DNA of 64,000 bases from Wolinella succinogenes DSM 1740 (GCF_000196135.1 NC_005090.1:62001-126000); one strand, 5' to 3'; positions 45,889 through 55,453 are shown, counted from the first letter of the stretch. A program made the numbers and translations. Notes: generated from the sequence alone by a model not told the origin.

Positions 45889-46035
45889 TCACTCTTTATC
45901 GAGGATAGAGTAGCGGAGATTGGTGATGGAGAGTCCGTTTTTGGAGGATCTTCTAGATCGCTTCTGGCTTCCAAAGGAGAGTTTGATGATGAGGGCAATG
46001 ACGATGATCGCCAAAGCCAATGCGGCTAATTCCAT
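45889..46035 (-). CDS. 48-residue membrane micro-protein downstream of the MlaF-like gene
   Basis: ATG at 46035 gives 48 residues: a hydrophobic helix at 2-18 (ELAALALAIIVIALIIKL), then a basic stretch (GSQKRSRRSSKNG) and a polar tail ending DKE. The pattern is a single-span protein with a positively charged cytoplasmic end. The ribosome-binding site is weak (AAAGG). A TAGAAT -10-like box at 46094-46099 could give it its own transcript. No family is recognised; coding status is probable, not certain. Confidence 0.55.
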   Translation of the reverse strand: MELAALALAIIVIALIIKLSFGSQKRSRRSSKNGLSITNLRYSILDKE

Positions 46036-46112
46036 AATGAGACCTTTCTAAAAGCGCCAAAAAGCATAGATGAGAACAAGGGTTCGCGGAGTGATTCTAT
46101 AAAAACTTATTT

Positions 46113-46865
46113 TTAATTTAGATTAATGGGGCCAGCGGAACTCCCTTCGAGGAACTGCCTCACTCTAGGATTTTCGCTTTTGGCGAACTGCTCTTTGCTG
46201 GAGCACTCGATGATTCTACCCTCAAAAAGCATTGCCATGTAGTCGGCCGCTTTGAAGCTCTCTTTGAGGTCGTGACTGATGAGAATAGAGGTGGTCTGGA
46301 GCTCTTTTTGAAGATGGATGATCATCTGGGTGATGAGGTCGCTGGTGATGGGATCAAGGCCGCTGGTGGGCTCATCGTAGAGAATCACCTTGGGGTCAAG
46401 GATGATGCTTCGAGCCAGCCCCACCCGCTTTTTCATCCCGCCACTCAGCTCATCGGGATACAAAAGAGCAACCTCATCGGGCTTGAGGCCGACCATCTCA
46501 AGGCGAGAGAGCACTTTGGCGCGAATCTCTCTTTCGCTTAAACGTGTGTGCTCGCGAAGAGGGAAAGCGACATTTTCATAGACATTCTTGCTATCAAAAA
46601 GCGCCCCGCTTTGGAAGAGAAATCCAATCTCTTTGCGAAGCTCATAAAGGCGCTTGGGTGAAGCAGATAGAATGCTCTCATTGTGGAGGAGAATATCTCC
46701 GCCATCAGGCTCTAGGAGTCGAACAATGAGCTTGATGATGGTTGATTTTCCGCTTCCAGAGAGGCCAAAAATCACCGTGGTTTTCCCCTCTTTGGCCTCT
46801 AGGGTGATGTCGGTTAGAACCTTTTTAGCGCCAAACGATTTTGCCACCCCTTTGAGCTCTAGCAT
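46113..46865 (-). CDS. MlaF-like ABC transporter ATP-binding protein
   Basis: 250 residues: Walker A IFGLSGSGKSTIIKL (about 33-47), LSGGMKKRVGLARS signature (about 138-151), Walker B VILYDEPTSGLDP and the switch His in ILISHDLKESF. Closest in pattern to MlaF/Ttg2A ATPases of phospholipid or toluene-tolerance transporters. Neither the MlaE permease nor the MlaD substrate-binding gene is adjacent, so its partners must lie elsewhere. It follows prfB by 9 nt. Confidence 0.88.
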   Translation of the reverse strand: MLELKGVAKSFGAKKVLTDITLEAKEGKTTVIFGLSGSGKSTIIKLIVRLLEPDGGDILLHNESILSASPKRLYELRKEIGFLFQSGALFDSKNVYENVAFPLREHTRLSEREIRAKVLSRLEMVGLKPDEVALLYPDELSGGMKKRVGLARSIILDPKVILYDEPTSGLDPITSDLITQMIIHLQKELQTTSILISHDLKESFKAADYMAMLFEGRIIECSSKEQFAKSENPRVRQFLEGSSAGPINLN

Positions 46866-46874
46866 AGGCTTAAA

Positions 46875-47981
46875 TCACTCCCCTGGTTGATCAAATTGGC
46901 TGATGAGCACCCCTTCAAGTAGCTCATCCAAATCGCCATCAAGAATTGCTTCAATATTGCTGTAGGCAATGTTGCTACGAGTGTCTTTGACCTGCTGATA
47001 GGGGGCGAGAACATAGCTTCGTATCTGGTGCCCCCAGCCAATCTCGCTCTTCTCCATCGAATCGTATTCAGCACTTCTTTTGGCGAGCTCTAGCTCATAG
47101 AGCCTGCTTTTGAGCATCTTGAAGGCGGTGGCCTTGTTTTTGTGTTGGCTTCGGTCATTTTGGCACTGCACCACGATACCTGTGGGGATGTGAGTGATTC
47201 GTATCGCGCTCTCAGTCTTGTTGACATGCTGCCCCCCCGCCCCGCTGGCACGATAGGTGTCAAGACGAAGATCTTTCTCTTCGATCTCTATATCGATATC
47301 ATCATCCACTTCAGGGCTCACCATGACGGAGGTGAAGGAGGTGTGACGCTTAGCGTTGGCATCAAAGGGAGAGATCCTCACAAGACGATGGATTCCGTTT
47401 TCCACTTTGAGATAGCCATAGGCATTCTCCCCTTTGATGATGAAGGAGGCGTCTTTGATTCCCGCCTCTTCACCCTCTTGGTAGTCGAGCACCTCCACCT
47501 TGAAGCCTCTTCGTTCTGCCCAGCGCAGATACATTCGATAGAGAATGCTCGCCCAATCTTGCGATTCGGTTCCGCCTGCTCCAGGGTGAATGGTGATAAT
47601 GGCGTTTGAGCCATCATGTTCGCCGCTTAACATCACCTCAATCTCGACACTTTTGATCTCTTTCTCTAGGTGTCCCGATTCTTCAAAAAGGAGTCCAAGG
47701 GTCTCTTCGTCGTTGTCTTGCGTGGCAATCTCAAAGAGCTCTTTGGCGTCATTGATCGCTTGATTAGCCTCTTCATATTTTTTCAAAATGCGCTCTAGTT
47801 TGCGCTTCTCTTTTTGAACCTCTCCAGCTTTGGTGGCGTCATTCCAAAAGCCCTCAGAGTGTTCCAGCGCTTCAATCTCTCCAAGTCGATTCTCTATGGA
47901 ATCGGGCTTGATGATTTTAGCGATGTTGTCGCGCTTGGTTGAGAGCTCTTTGAGAAGTTCCCCATATTCATAACTATCCAA
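46875..47981 (-). CDS. prfB: Peptide chain release factor 2 (no programmed frameshift)
   Basis: 368 residues recognising UGA and UAA. The anticodon-like tripeptide SPF in [15 protein letters not shown] and the catalytic GGQ in [17 protein letters not shown] are present. The reading frame is continuous from [13 protein letters not shown]; the in-frame UGA and +1 frameshift used by many bacteria to autoregulate RF2 are absent. Start at 47981, divergent from panC. Confidence 0.97.
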   Translation of the reverse strand: MDSYEYGELLKELSTKRDNIAKIIKPDSIENRLGEIEALEHSEGFWNDATKAGEVQKEKRKLERILKKYEEANQAINDAKELFEIATQDNDEETLGLLFEESGHLEKEIKSVEIEVMLSGEHDGSNAIITIHPGAGGTESQDWASILYRMYLRWAERRGFKVEVLDYQEGEEAGIKDASFIIKGENAYGYLKVENGIHRLVRISPFDANAKRHTSFTSVMVSPEVDDDIDIEIEEKDLRLDTYRASGAGGQHVNKTESAIRITHIPTGIVVQCQNDRSQHKNKATAFKMLKSRLYELELAKRSAEYDSMEKSEIGWGHQIRSYVLAPYQQVKDTRSNIAYSNIEAILDGDLDELLEGVLISQFDQPGE

Positions 47982-48022
47982 GAAGATTCCACCCTTGTTT
48001 TAGAACTTTTTTGTCACCAAAG

Positions 48023-48052
48023 GGGTTTAGCTAACCCTGACTTTGATATAAT
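48023..48052 (+). promoter_or_regulatory. panC promoter with adjacent palindrome
   Basis: TATAAT at 48047-48052 lies 36 nt before the panC ATG. A 15-bp palindrome GGGTTTAGCTAACCC (centre TTAGCTAA) at 48023-48037 sits over the spacer/-35 area in the prfB-panC divergent gap and could be a regulator site. Confidence 0.45.
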
Positions 48053-48088
48053 CCGTGTTTATTATTCTACAGAAGCGAGGCTTAATAG

Positions 48089-48913
48089 ATGCAAATAGTG
48101 ACCTCTCCCAGCGAGCTTCGGGCTCTAAGGAGGGAGTGGAAGGGGACGGTAGGATTTGTCCCAACCATGGGAGCGCTCCACAAGGGGCATCTCACTTTGA
48201 TTCAAAAATCCAAAGCGCAAAACGAAAAAAGTATCGTCTCCATTTTTGTCAATCCGACCCAATTTGGGGAAAATGAAGATTTTGCTCACTACCCGCGAAA
48301 GCCCGAAGCGGATGCGAACATCTGCCAAAAAGCGGGTGTGGACATTCTTTTTATGCCTAAGGCTGAAGATATCTATTTTGAAGGAGATGAGGTGCTCCTC
48401 AAAGCGCCTCAAAAAAGTGGATTTGTTTTGGAGGGGGCGGCGAGGCCAGGGCATTTTGATGGAGTGCTTCGAGTGGTTCTCAAGCTTCTCCATCTCACCT
48501 CGCCCACGCGAGCCTATTTTGGGCAAAAAGATACACAGCAGCTCCTGCTCATTCAAAAGATGGCGCGCGAACTCTTTCTGCCCTATGAAATTGTGCCTTG
48601 TCCTACGGAGCGCGATAGCGATGGATTGGCGCTTAGCTCTAGAAATGCCTACTTATCTGAAGCTGAAAAAAAAGAGGCACTCAAGATTTCCGCTTCTTTA
48701 AAAGAGGCAACCAAGCATATCATGACGGGAGAGCTCCAATCCTCTCAAATCAAAGAGCGCGCATTGAAAGTGCTAGAGGGAGTTGAGGTGGAGTACTTTG
48801 AGATTGTGGATAGAAATCTTATGCCACTGGAGCGCATCATCAAGGGAGAGACCATTATCTTGGTGACGGCGAGAGTGGGTAAGGTGAGATTGCTCGACAA
48901 TCTTTGGATTTGA
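48089..48913 (+). CDS. panC: PanC, pantothenate synthetase
   Basis: ATP-dependent ligation of pantoate and beta-alanine. 274 residues with FVPTMGALHKGHLTLI (HxGH nucleotide site), IFVNPTQFGENEDFAHYPR, RPGHFDGVLRVVLKL, FGQKDTQQLLLIQKM and DGLALSSRNAYLS. No panB or panD nearby. A short gap separates it from the radical SAM gene. Confidence 0.97.
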   Translation: MQIVTSPSELRALRREWKGTVGFVPTMGALHKGHLTLIQKSKAQNEKSIVSIFVNPTQFGENEDFAHYPRKPEADANICQKAGVDILFMPKAEDIYFEGDEVLLKAPQKSGFVLEGAARPGHFDGVLRVVLKLLHLTSPTRAYFGQKDTQQLLLIQKMARELFLPYEIVPCPTERDSDGLALSSRNAYLSEAEKKEALKISASLKEATKHIMTGELQSSQIKERALKVLEGVEVEYFEIVDRNLMPLERIIKGETIILVTARVGKVRLLDNLWI

Positions 48914-49011
48914 AAAGGGATAAAGGAGATTGCGACATCAGGAATCGACCAAACCGAGATGATGGACGCCGTTTAAACCAAATGACATTCTTTGAGGGAG
49001 GGATGGCAGAG

Positions 49012-50364
49012 ATGAAGAAAATGGAATTAATGGAGGGAGAGGGTTTTAGTAGCCCCTCTTGTTTACTGCCTTCTTTGGAAGGCCTAGAGGAGATTAAGCC
49101 AGGAATGCTGGCGACTAGGATCGTCAATAGGGCGATGAGGCAGGCGAGTGGTAAATACCTCTCATTAAGGCCTATTGACAGAGATAGACTTCCCGCCCCT
49201 AGAGAGGGAAAGCACTATCTGCTCTATGCTCATGTGCCTTTTTGCTCCACGCTCTGCACCTATTGCACTTTCAATCGATTCTTGTTTGAGGAAGAGAAGG
49301 CTAGACGCTATTTTCGCTCTCTAAGGCAAGAGATGAAGATGGCGTATGAGCTTGGATATCGCTTTGATTCCATGTATGTGGGCGGCGGGACAACTTCGAT
49401 TTTAGTGGATGAGCTCTGCGCGACGATTGATCTAGCCAGAGAGCTTTTCCCACTCAAAGAGGTCTCATGCGAATCAGACCCCAATAACATCGACAAAGAG
49501 ACGATGGCTCACCTCAAAGGACGAGTGGATCGAATCTCTGTAGGGGTTCAGAGCTTTGATGATGATATTTTAAAGCGCGTGGGTCGTTATGAGAAGTTTG
49601 GAGGCGGGGAGGAGACCCTCTCTAAGCTTCAAGCCCTCATGGGGGCGCTTCCCGTGGTCAACATAGATCTTATTTTTAATTTTCCCACCCAAGATGAGAA
49701 GATGTTGAGGCGTGATCTAGAGATCATCAAGCGACTCTCCCCCACGCAGGTGACGGCCTATCCGCTCATGTCTTCTCCCTCGGTCAAAAGTCTCATCAAG
49801 CGTTCCATTGGCGATATCTCACTGGATAAAGAGGCGACGCTTTATAGGGTGATTTTAGAGGAGCTTTTGGGAGAGTACAATCAAATTTCCTCTTGGGCTT
49901 TTTCCAAAAAGGGAGATGATATCATTGATGAGTATGTGGTGAATCATGATGAGTATGTGGGAATTGGATCGGGCTCGTTTAGCTTTCTTGATGGGGTCCT
50001 CTACACCAATACTTTTTCTCTCAAAGAGTATGCCACTCGCATTGAATCAGGAAAGATGGGGCTCTCTAGAGCGCGAAAATATGGGCGTTTGAGCCAGATG
50101 CAGTATCGCCTCATGGTGGGGCTCTTTGGGGGAGGGGTGCACAAAGAGAGCTTTAGCCGACAGTTTAAAATGCCTATAGAGGTGGGGCTTTTTAAGGAGC
50201 TTCTCTTTTTGCGATGCGCGGGAGCGATCAGAGAAAAAGAGGGAGTTTTGTATCCCACGCTCAAAGGAAAATATCTCTTTTTATCGATGATGAAGGAGTT
50301 CTACATCGGGATGGACACGGTGCGCGAGGAGTCTCGCGCTCGCCTAAGCTCAGAGGATATGTAA
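49012..50364 (+). CDS. HutW/HemW-like radical SAM protein
   Basis: 450 residues from ATG 49012, preceded by GGAGG at about 10 nt. The radical SAM motif CSTLCTYCTF lies near residue 77; Phe-type spacing after the third Cys, without the fourth Cys of HemN, groups it with HemW and the heme-utilisation enzymes HutW/ChuW. Further motifs: YVGGGTTSIL, ISVGVQSFDDDILKRVGR, VNIDLIFNFPTQD and the C-terminal HemN-like domain (SQMQYRLMVGLFGGG). HutW-type enzymes open the heme ring to release iron anaerobically; HemW inserts heme. No heme-transport genes adjoin it, so the exact role is open. Confidence 0.75.
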   Translation: MKKMELMEGEGFSSPSCLLPSLEGLEEIKPGMLATRIVNRAMRQASGKYLSLRPIDRDRLPAPREGKHYLLYAHVPFCSTLCTYCTFNRFLFEEEKARRYFRSLRQEMKMAYELGYRFDSMYVGGGTTSILVDELCATIDLARELFPLKEVSCESDPNNIDKETMAHLKGRVDRISVGVQSFDDDILKRVGRYEKFGGGEETLSKLQALMGALPVVNIDLIFNFPTQDEKMLRRDLEIIKRLSPTQVTAYPLMSSPSVKSLIKRSIGDISLDKEATLYRVILEELLGEYNQISSWAFSKKGDDIIDEYVVNHDEYVGIGSGSFSFLDGVLYTNTFSLKEYATRIESGKMGLSRARKYGRLSQMQYRLMVGLFGGGVHKESFSRQFKMPIEVGLFKELLFLRCAGAIREKEGVLYPTLKGKYLFLSMMKEFYIGMDTVREESRARLSSEDM

Positions 50365-50371
50365 AACTTCC

Positions 50372-50403
50372 CTAGGAGCCGCGATTTTTGCGGAACTCCC
50401 TAG
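50372..50403. terminator. Hairpin between convergent radical SAM and araC genes
   Basis: CTAGGAG-CCGC pairs with GCGG-AA-CTCCCTAG around a GATTTTT loop, with a small internal bulge. The stem contains the last codons and stop of the AraC-type gene and begins 7 nt after the radical SAM stop. No strong T-run follows on either strand, so termination is likely but not certain. Confidence 0.5.
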
Positions 50404-51373
50404 GAGTGAAGTTGGTCCACTGCTTGAAAGCGCGATTGAAGGCGCTAGTCTCAGAATAGCCTAGCCTCTCGGCCACCTCTTGAATATTGATCTCTTTAGT
50501 CTTGAGGTAGTGACAGGCGAGCTGTTTTTTGGTCGAGATAATGAGCTCTTGAAAGGTTGTCCCCTCAACCTTGAGTCTGTTTTGAAGTGTTCTAGGTGTG
50601 ATCTCTAGACGCTTGGCAACATCTTTGACTTCGGGTGCTTTATAGTGAATCATCTCAGAGAGGATTCTAGTCACCCGAATCGAATAACTCTCCTCCTCTT
50701 CATCCAAGATTCGATCCGCTTGCATCTTGAAAAATTCCAACATCGCTATATTGGGGCAGCAGACGGGATAACCTAGAATCTCTTTGGAAAAATAGATGAG
50801 ATTATTAGGCGCTTCAAACTCTAGATTTTGCCCAAAAATAGGATAGTAGGCTTCGATATTTTCAGGGCGCCTGTGGGTGAATTTAACCACCTCAGGCCGA
50901 ATCGTCTCTTTGGTGAGATCATTGAGAATCGCCACAAAGGCGCTCAGATTGACCTCGTTGGAGTAACGATCCATGGGAGGCTTTTCAGGGGGCGTGGTGG
51001 AGAGTGAGATCTTGACATAGCGACCCCCCTCGCTCTTCTGGACAAAGAAAGATCGGCTAAGAAGGGTGTGGTAGCGGAGGAGATTTTCTAGCGCCACAGA
51101 AATCGTGGGAGAGTTCTCTAGGATGTAGCCTAGAATCCCTAAGGCGTTAGGGCGAATATTTTCCCCGATATAGAGACCTAGATTTTGATTTCCCGTGATT
51201 TTTACCACTCGCAAGAAAATGTTCTTATAAGAGGCGATATCCACCGAGGCCTTTGCATCTCTGAGTTGGTCTAGAATCTCAGGCGAGAGCTCGGAGGAGG
51301 GGAATAGGCGCTGATTTCTCGTGAGGTGACCGAGGATGAAATTGATCGCGGCCGAGCTAACCTTTTGCCTCAT
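50372..51373 (-). CDS. AraC-family transcriptional regulator divergent from psrABC
   Basis: 333 residues: an N-terminal ligand-binding domain of the arabinose_bd type (about 15-210, with NLGLYIGENIRPNALGILGY) and a C-terminal AraC double helix-turn-helix (about 240-330, VKDVAKRLEITPRTLQNRL and EVAERLGYSETSAFNRAFKQW, TNFTPREFR). Position, 188 nt from psrA and divergent, makes it a candidate activator of polysulfide reductase; this is inference. Its stop codon lies in a hairpin shared with the radical SAM gene. Confidence 0.9.
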   Translation of the reverse strand: MRQKVSSAAINFILGHLTRNQRLFPSSELSPEILDQLRDAKASVDIASYKNIFLRVVKITGNQNLGLYIGENIRPNALGILGYILENSPTISVALENLLRYHTLLSRSFFVQKSEGGRYVKISLSTTPPEKPPMDRYSNEVNLSAFVAILNDLTKETIRPEVVKFTHRRPENIEAYYPIFGQNLEFEAPNNLIYFSKEILGYPVCCPNIAMLEFFKMQADRILDEEEESYSIRVTRILSEMIHYKAPEVKDVAKRLEITPRTLQNRLKVEGTTFQELIISTKKQLACHYLKTKEINIQEVAERLGYSETSAFNRAFKQWTNFTPREFRKNRGS

Positions 51374-51510
51374 GGATTCCTTTCAGTTAATATCGCCTCC
51401 AAAGCTCCTGTTAAGGGTGTTGGGAGGGATTCTCATAATGGCACAAAATATCAATTTTTTTGAAAACTTTGTCAAGAAAAAAAGTCGGATAAATTGTATC
51501 ATGAAAGCGT

Positions 51511-51537
51511 GACTACAATCATTAAACGACTGTAATC
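51511..51537 (+). promoter_or_regulatory. Direct repeats in the psrABC promoter region
   Basis: The 188-nt gap between araC-type gene and psrA holds GACTACAATC (51511-51520) and GACTGTAATC (51528-51537), 10-mers with two differences, starting 17 bp apart. TACAAT in the first copy is also a possible -10 box. AraC proteins often bind direct repeats, so this could be the regulator site, the promoter, or both. A strong AAGGAGG precedes the psrA GTG. Confidence 0.4.
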
Positions 51538-51561
51538 TATATCGAATAAGGAGGGTGGCAA

Positions 51562-53853
51562 GTGGAAACAACTATGACACGTAGAGATTTCCTAAAAAGT
51601 GCCGGTGCTGCGGGCGCAGCGGGTCTAGTCTGGTCGCAGACGATTCCTGGAACGCTTGGAGCGCTGGAGAAACAAGAGATTAAAGGCTCGGCCAAATTCG
51701 TCCCCAGTATCTGTGAGATGTGTACAAGTTCCTGTACGATCGAAGCAAGAGTGGAAGGGGATAAAGGAGTCTTTATTCGAGGCAATCCAAAAGACAAAAG
51801 CCGTGGCGGTAAAGTGTGCGCGCGTGGCGGCTCAGGCTTTAATCAACTCTACGATCCCCAAAGGCTAGTGAAGCCCATCATGAGAGTGGGTGAGCGAGGC
51901 GAAGGGAAGTGGAAAGAGGTGAGCTGGGATGAGGCTTACACCTTTATCGCCAAGAAGCTTGATGAGATCAAGCAAAAGCATGGCGCTCATACGGTGGCTT
52001 TCACCGCCAGAAGCGGTTGGAACAAGACTTGGTTCCATCATCTTGCTCAAGCCTATGGCTCACCTAATATTTTCGGACACGAATCAACCTGTCCCCTCGC
52101 CTACAATATGGCGGGACGAGATGTGTTTGGTGGCAGCATGAACCGAGATTTTGCGAAGGCAAAATATATCATCAACATGGGTCACAATGTCTTTGAAGGA
52201 ATCGTCATCTCCTACGTGAGACAATACATGGAGGCGATTGAAAATGGCGCCAAAGTGGTCACACTAGAGCCTAGACTCTCTGTCATGGCACAAAAAGCGA
52301 GCGAATGGCACGCGATCAAGCCAGGGCATGACCTTCCCTTTGTTCTTGGCTTCATGCACACGCTCATTTTTGAGAATCTCTATGACAAGAAATTTGTTCA
52401 AAAGTATTGCACAGGCTTTGAGGAGCTTAAAGCCTCTATCGAGCCTTGCACACCAGAGAAGATGGCGCTAGAGTGCGATATTCCCGCTGATACCATCAAG
52501 CGACTCGCAAGAGAGTTTGCCAAAGCAGCTCCCAAGGCGATTTTTGACTTTGGTCACCGTGTCACCTTCACTCCCCAAGAGTTGGAGCTCAGACGAGCGA
52601 TGATGATGGTCAATGCGCTAGTGGGTAATATCGAGAGAGATGGGGGAATGTATTTTGGCAAAAATGCAAGCTTCTACAACCAATTCCTAGGTGAAGAAGA
52701 CCCCAAAGCCAAAGGACTTAAAAAACCTAAAACTCCAGCCTACCCCAAGGTTGAAGTGCCTCGAATCGATCGCATCGGCGAAAAAGATGGAGAGTTCTTC
52801 TTGGCTAATAAGGGTGAGGGAATCGTGAGTCTTGTGCCAAAAGCCACGCTCAATGAGCTTCCTGGGGTTCCCTGTAAAATTCATGGCTGGTTTATCGTCA
52901 GAAACAACCCTGTCATGACTCAAACCAACGCAGACACCGTCATTAAGGCGCTCAAATCGATGGATTTAGTGGTGTGCGTCGATATTCAGGTCTCTGATAC
53001 GGCTTGGTTTGCGGACGTGGTGCTTCCTGATACGACCTATCTTGAGAGAGATGAGGAGTTCACCGCAGGTGGAGGCAAGAATCCTAGCTTTGGAATCGGG
53101 CGCCAAAAAGTGGTCGAGCCCCTAGGAGATGCAAAGCCTGGATGGAAGATTGCCAAAGAGCTGTCTGAGAAGATGGGTCTGGGTGAATATTTCCCATGGA
53201 AAGATATCGAGGATTATCGACTGCAGCAAGTTGATGGCGACCTTGATCTTTTGGCCAAACTCAAAAAAGATGGAAGCGCTAGCTTTGGCGTGCCCCTCAT
53301 GCTTCAAGAGAAGAAGAGTGTGGCAGAGTTTGTCAAGAAATTCCCTGGCGCTGCTTCCAAGGTCAACGAAGAGGGTTTGATTGACTTCCCTAAAAAGATT
53401 CAGCTCTTTAGTCCCAAACTAGAAGAGGTTTCAGGGAAGGGAGGGCTTGGCTATGAGCCTTTCAAATACAAAGAGGAAGATGAGCTCTACTTTGTTCAAG
53501 GGAAAACCCCCGTGCGAAGTAACTCTCACACAGGTAATGTGCCTTGGCTCAACAACCTCATGGAGTATGACGCGATCTGGATCCACCCCAAAACCGCAAG
53601 CAAGCTGGGAATTAAAAACGGGGATGCGATTGAGCTTTATAACAAATTCAGCTCGCAAAAGTCCAAAGCGCTCATCACCGAAGGGGTGCGCGAGGATACA
53701 CTCTTTGGATATTTTGGCTTTGGTCATGTCAGCAAAGACCTAAAGAGGGCTTATGGCAAGGGAGTCAACTCCAATGCTCTAATGCCCAGCTTCACTTCGC
53801 CTAACTCAGGGATGGATCTCCATGTCTTTGGCGTCAAAGTGAAGAAAGCGTAA
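51562..53853 (+). CDS. psrA: PsrA, polysulfide reductase catalytic subunit
   Basis: Periplasmic molybdenum bis-MGD subunit that reduces polysulfide to sulfide at the end of the formate- or H2-driven chain. 763 residues from a GTG with AAGGAGG 7 nt upstream. A twin-arginine signal ([11 protein letters not shown]) is followed by the [4Fe-4S] site Cys51, Cys54, Cys58 and Cys86, and the probable Mo ligand Cys177 in [11 protein letters not shown] (173 if counted from the second Met). Molybdopterin-binding segments [11 protein letters not shown] and [13 protein letters not shown] follow. Companion subunits PsrB and PsrC are directly downstream. Thiosulfate reductase PhsA is the near relative. Confidence 0.95.
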
Positions 53854-53868
53854 GGGGAGGGAAGAATC

Positions 53869-54444
53869 ATGGCAAAAAAATATGGAATGATCCACGATGA
53901 GAATCTATGCATCGGTTGCCAAGCGTGCAATATCGCCTGTCGATCTGAAAACAAGATTCCTGATAGTGTTTACCGATTGCAAGTCTGGGTGCAGGGCCCC
54001 AAGAAGCTACCTGATGGAACACTCAGCTTCAACTATCACCGACAATCTTGCGTTCAGTGTGAAAACACCCCCTGCGTGAGTGTCTGCCCCACCAAGGCCT
54101 CTTACGTGAATGAAGATGGGATTGTGAGCGTCAATGTCGATCTTTGCGTTGGATGCCTCTATTGCATCGCGGCGTGTCCCTATCAGGCGCGATATGTGGA
54201 TCCTGTGACCAAGGCTCCCGATAAGTGCAACTTCTGTAAAGATACGCGTCTAGCGCGTGGCGAAGAGCCTGCGTGTGTGACCGTCTGCCCTACAGATGCG
54301 CTTACTTTTGGTGATATGAGTGATCCCAAAAGCAAAATCAATAAAGTGTTGGCGTCCAAGCCGACCCTTCGCCCCAAAGAATCCTTGGGAACTAAACCCA
54401 AGCTCTTTATCGTGCCTAACAAGAGAGGAGGAATCGAGTCATGA
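53869..54444 (+). CDS. psrB: PsrB, polysulfide reductase iron-sulfur subunit
   Basis: 191 residues with four Cys clusters for four [4Fe-4S] centres: CIGCQACNIAC, CVQCENTPCVSVCP, CVGCLYCIAACP and CNFCKDTR...CVTVCP. It carries electrons from PsrC to PsrA. No signal peptide of its own, consistent with export together with Tat-targeted PsrA. Stop overlaps psrC (ATGA). Confidence 0.95.
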   Translation: MAKKYGMIHDENLCIGCQACNIACRSENKIPDSVYRLQVWVQGPKKLPDGTLSFNYHRQSCVQCENTPCVSVCPTKASYVNEDGIVSVNVDLCVGCLYCIAACPYQARYVDPVTKAPDKCNFCKDTRLARGEEPACVTVCPTDALTFGDMSDPKSKINKVLASKPTLRPKESLGTKPKLFIVPNKRGGIES

Positions 54445-55394
54445 ACCAAATGTGGGGATCAATCGAACAATACAACACAGTCGTATGGCATTGGCCTATC
54501 GCGGTCTATCTCTTTTTGGCGGGTCTCTCGGCTGGAGCCATCATCTCAGCGATTATCATCAAATGGATGAAAGGCAATGAGAGCTCTCCTTGGGATGGAA
54601 TCATCAAAGCGGGCGCGCTGATTGCGCCTTTGACGATCGGAGCAGGACTTTTGCTCTTGATTTTTGACCTAACGCGACCGCTTCATTTCTGGAAGCTGTT
54701 GATTTTCTACAATTTCAGTTCTGTAATGACCTTGGGCGTTTTGGCGCTTTTTGCCTATTTCCCCGTGGTGCTTATCTTCTTGTTGGGTGTATTCAAAAAA
54801 GAGCTTTGCGATGAGGGACCCTTTGGCTTCCTTGCACCCCTAGCCAATATCGCCTATAGCATGGCTAGACCTCTTGAGATTGTCACTTTTGTTTTGGCCA
54901 TTGGCGTAGGAGCTTACACAGGATTCTTGCTCTCAGCGATGTATAGCTATCCGTTGCTCAATACGCCTATCTTACCTTTGCTTTTCCTCGCTTCAGGAAT
55001 CTCAGCGGGAATCTCAGGCAACCTTCTCATCGGTCTTCTCTTCTTTGGTAAGAGCACCAAAGGTGAGAATGTAGGCTATCTTCATGGGCTTGACTTCAAG
55101 GTTATCTTGTTTGAGGCCTTTTTGCTCTTTATTCTTTTTGTGGGAATGTATTACCAAGGTGGAAGCACCGCTGAAGTCGCCAAAGCGGCGCTGACCACAG
55201 GAGGGCTGGCTTCACTCTTCTGGCTTGGTGTGGCTGGGATGGGCTTGGCGTTGCCTGTAGTGCTCAATGTCGCGCTTCCTCATGGAATCAAGCACTCCAG
55301 CGGCTTTGTCATGCTCAACGCGCTCATTGTGCTAGCGGGTGTGATGGCACTTCGCTTCTATATCCTCTACGCGGGACAGACTTTCGTAGGCTGA
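54441..55394 (+). CDS. psrC: PsrC, polysulfide reductase membrane anchor (NrfD family)
   Basis: 317 residues with eight hydrophobic segments, NrfD/PsrC type. The N-terminus QYNTVVWHWPIAVYLFLAGLSAGAI is typical of the quinol site end. It anchors the complex and oxidises menaquinol (methyl-menaquinone in this group). Coupled to psrB. Confidence 0.95.
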   Translation: MNQMWGSIEQYNTVVWHWPIAVYLFLAGLSAGAIISAIIIKWMKGNESSPWDGIIKAGALIAPLTIGAGLLLLIFDLTRPLHFWKLLIFYNFSSVMTLGVLALFAYFPVVLIFLLGVFKKELCDEGPFGFLAPLANIAYSMARPLEIVTFVLAIGVGAYTGFLLSAMYSYPLLNTPILPLLFLASGISAGISGNLLIGLLFFGKSTKGENVGYLHGLDFKVILFEAFLLFILFVGMYYQGGSTAEVAKAALTTGGLASLFWLGVAGMGLALPVVLNVALPHGIKHSSGFVMLNALIVLAGVMALRFYILYAGQTFVG

Positions 55395-55419
55395 TCCCTC
55401 TACTTTTTGATGACCCTTG

Positions 55420-55444
55420 GAGGAAAATCCTCTGGGGGTTCCCC
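55420..55444 (+). terminator. Tandem small hairpins after psrC
   Basis: GAGGA-AAA-TCCTC (55420-55432) followed at once by GGGGG-TT-CCCC (55434-55444) and TTTATAAT. The second hairpin plus the short T-stretch may terminate psrABC; it also lies after the convergent regulator gene. Confidence 0.5.
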
Positions 55445-55453
55445 TTTATAATC

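Noticed and set aside
46875-47981. Programmed +1 frameshift in prfB
   Set aside because: The RF2 frame is continuous from its start codon with no internal stop.
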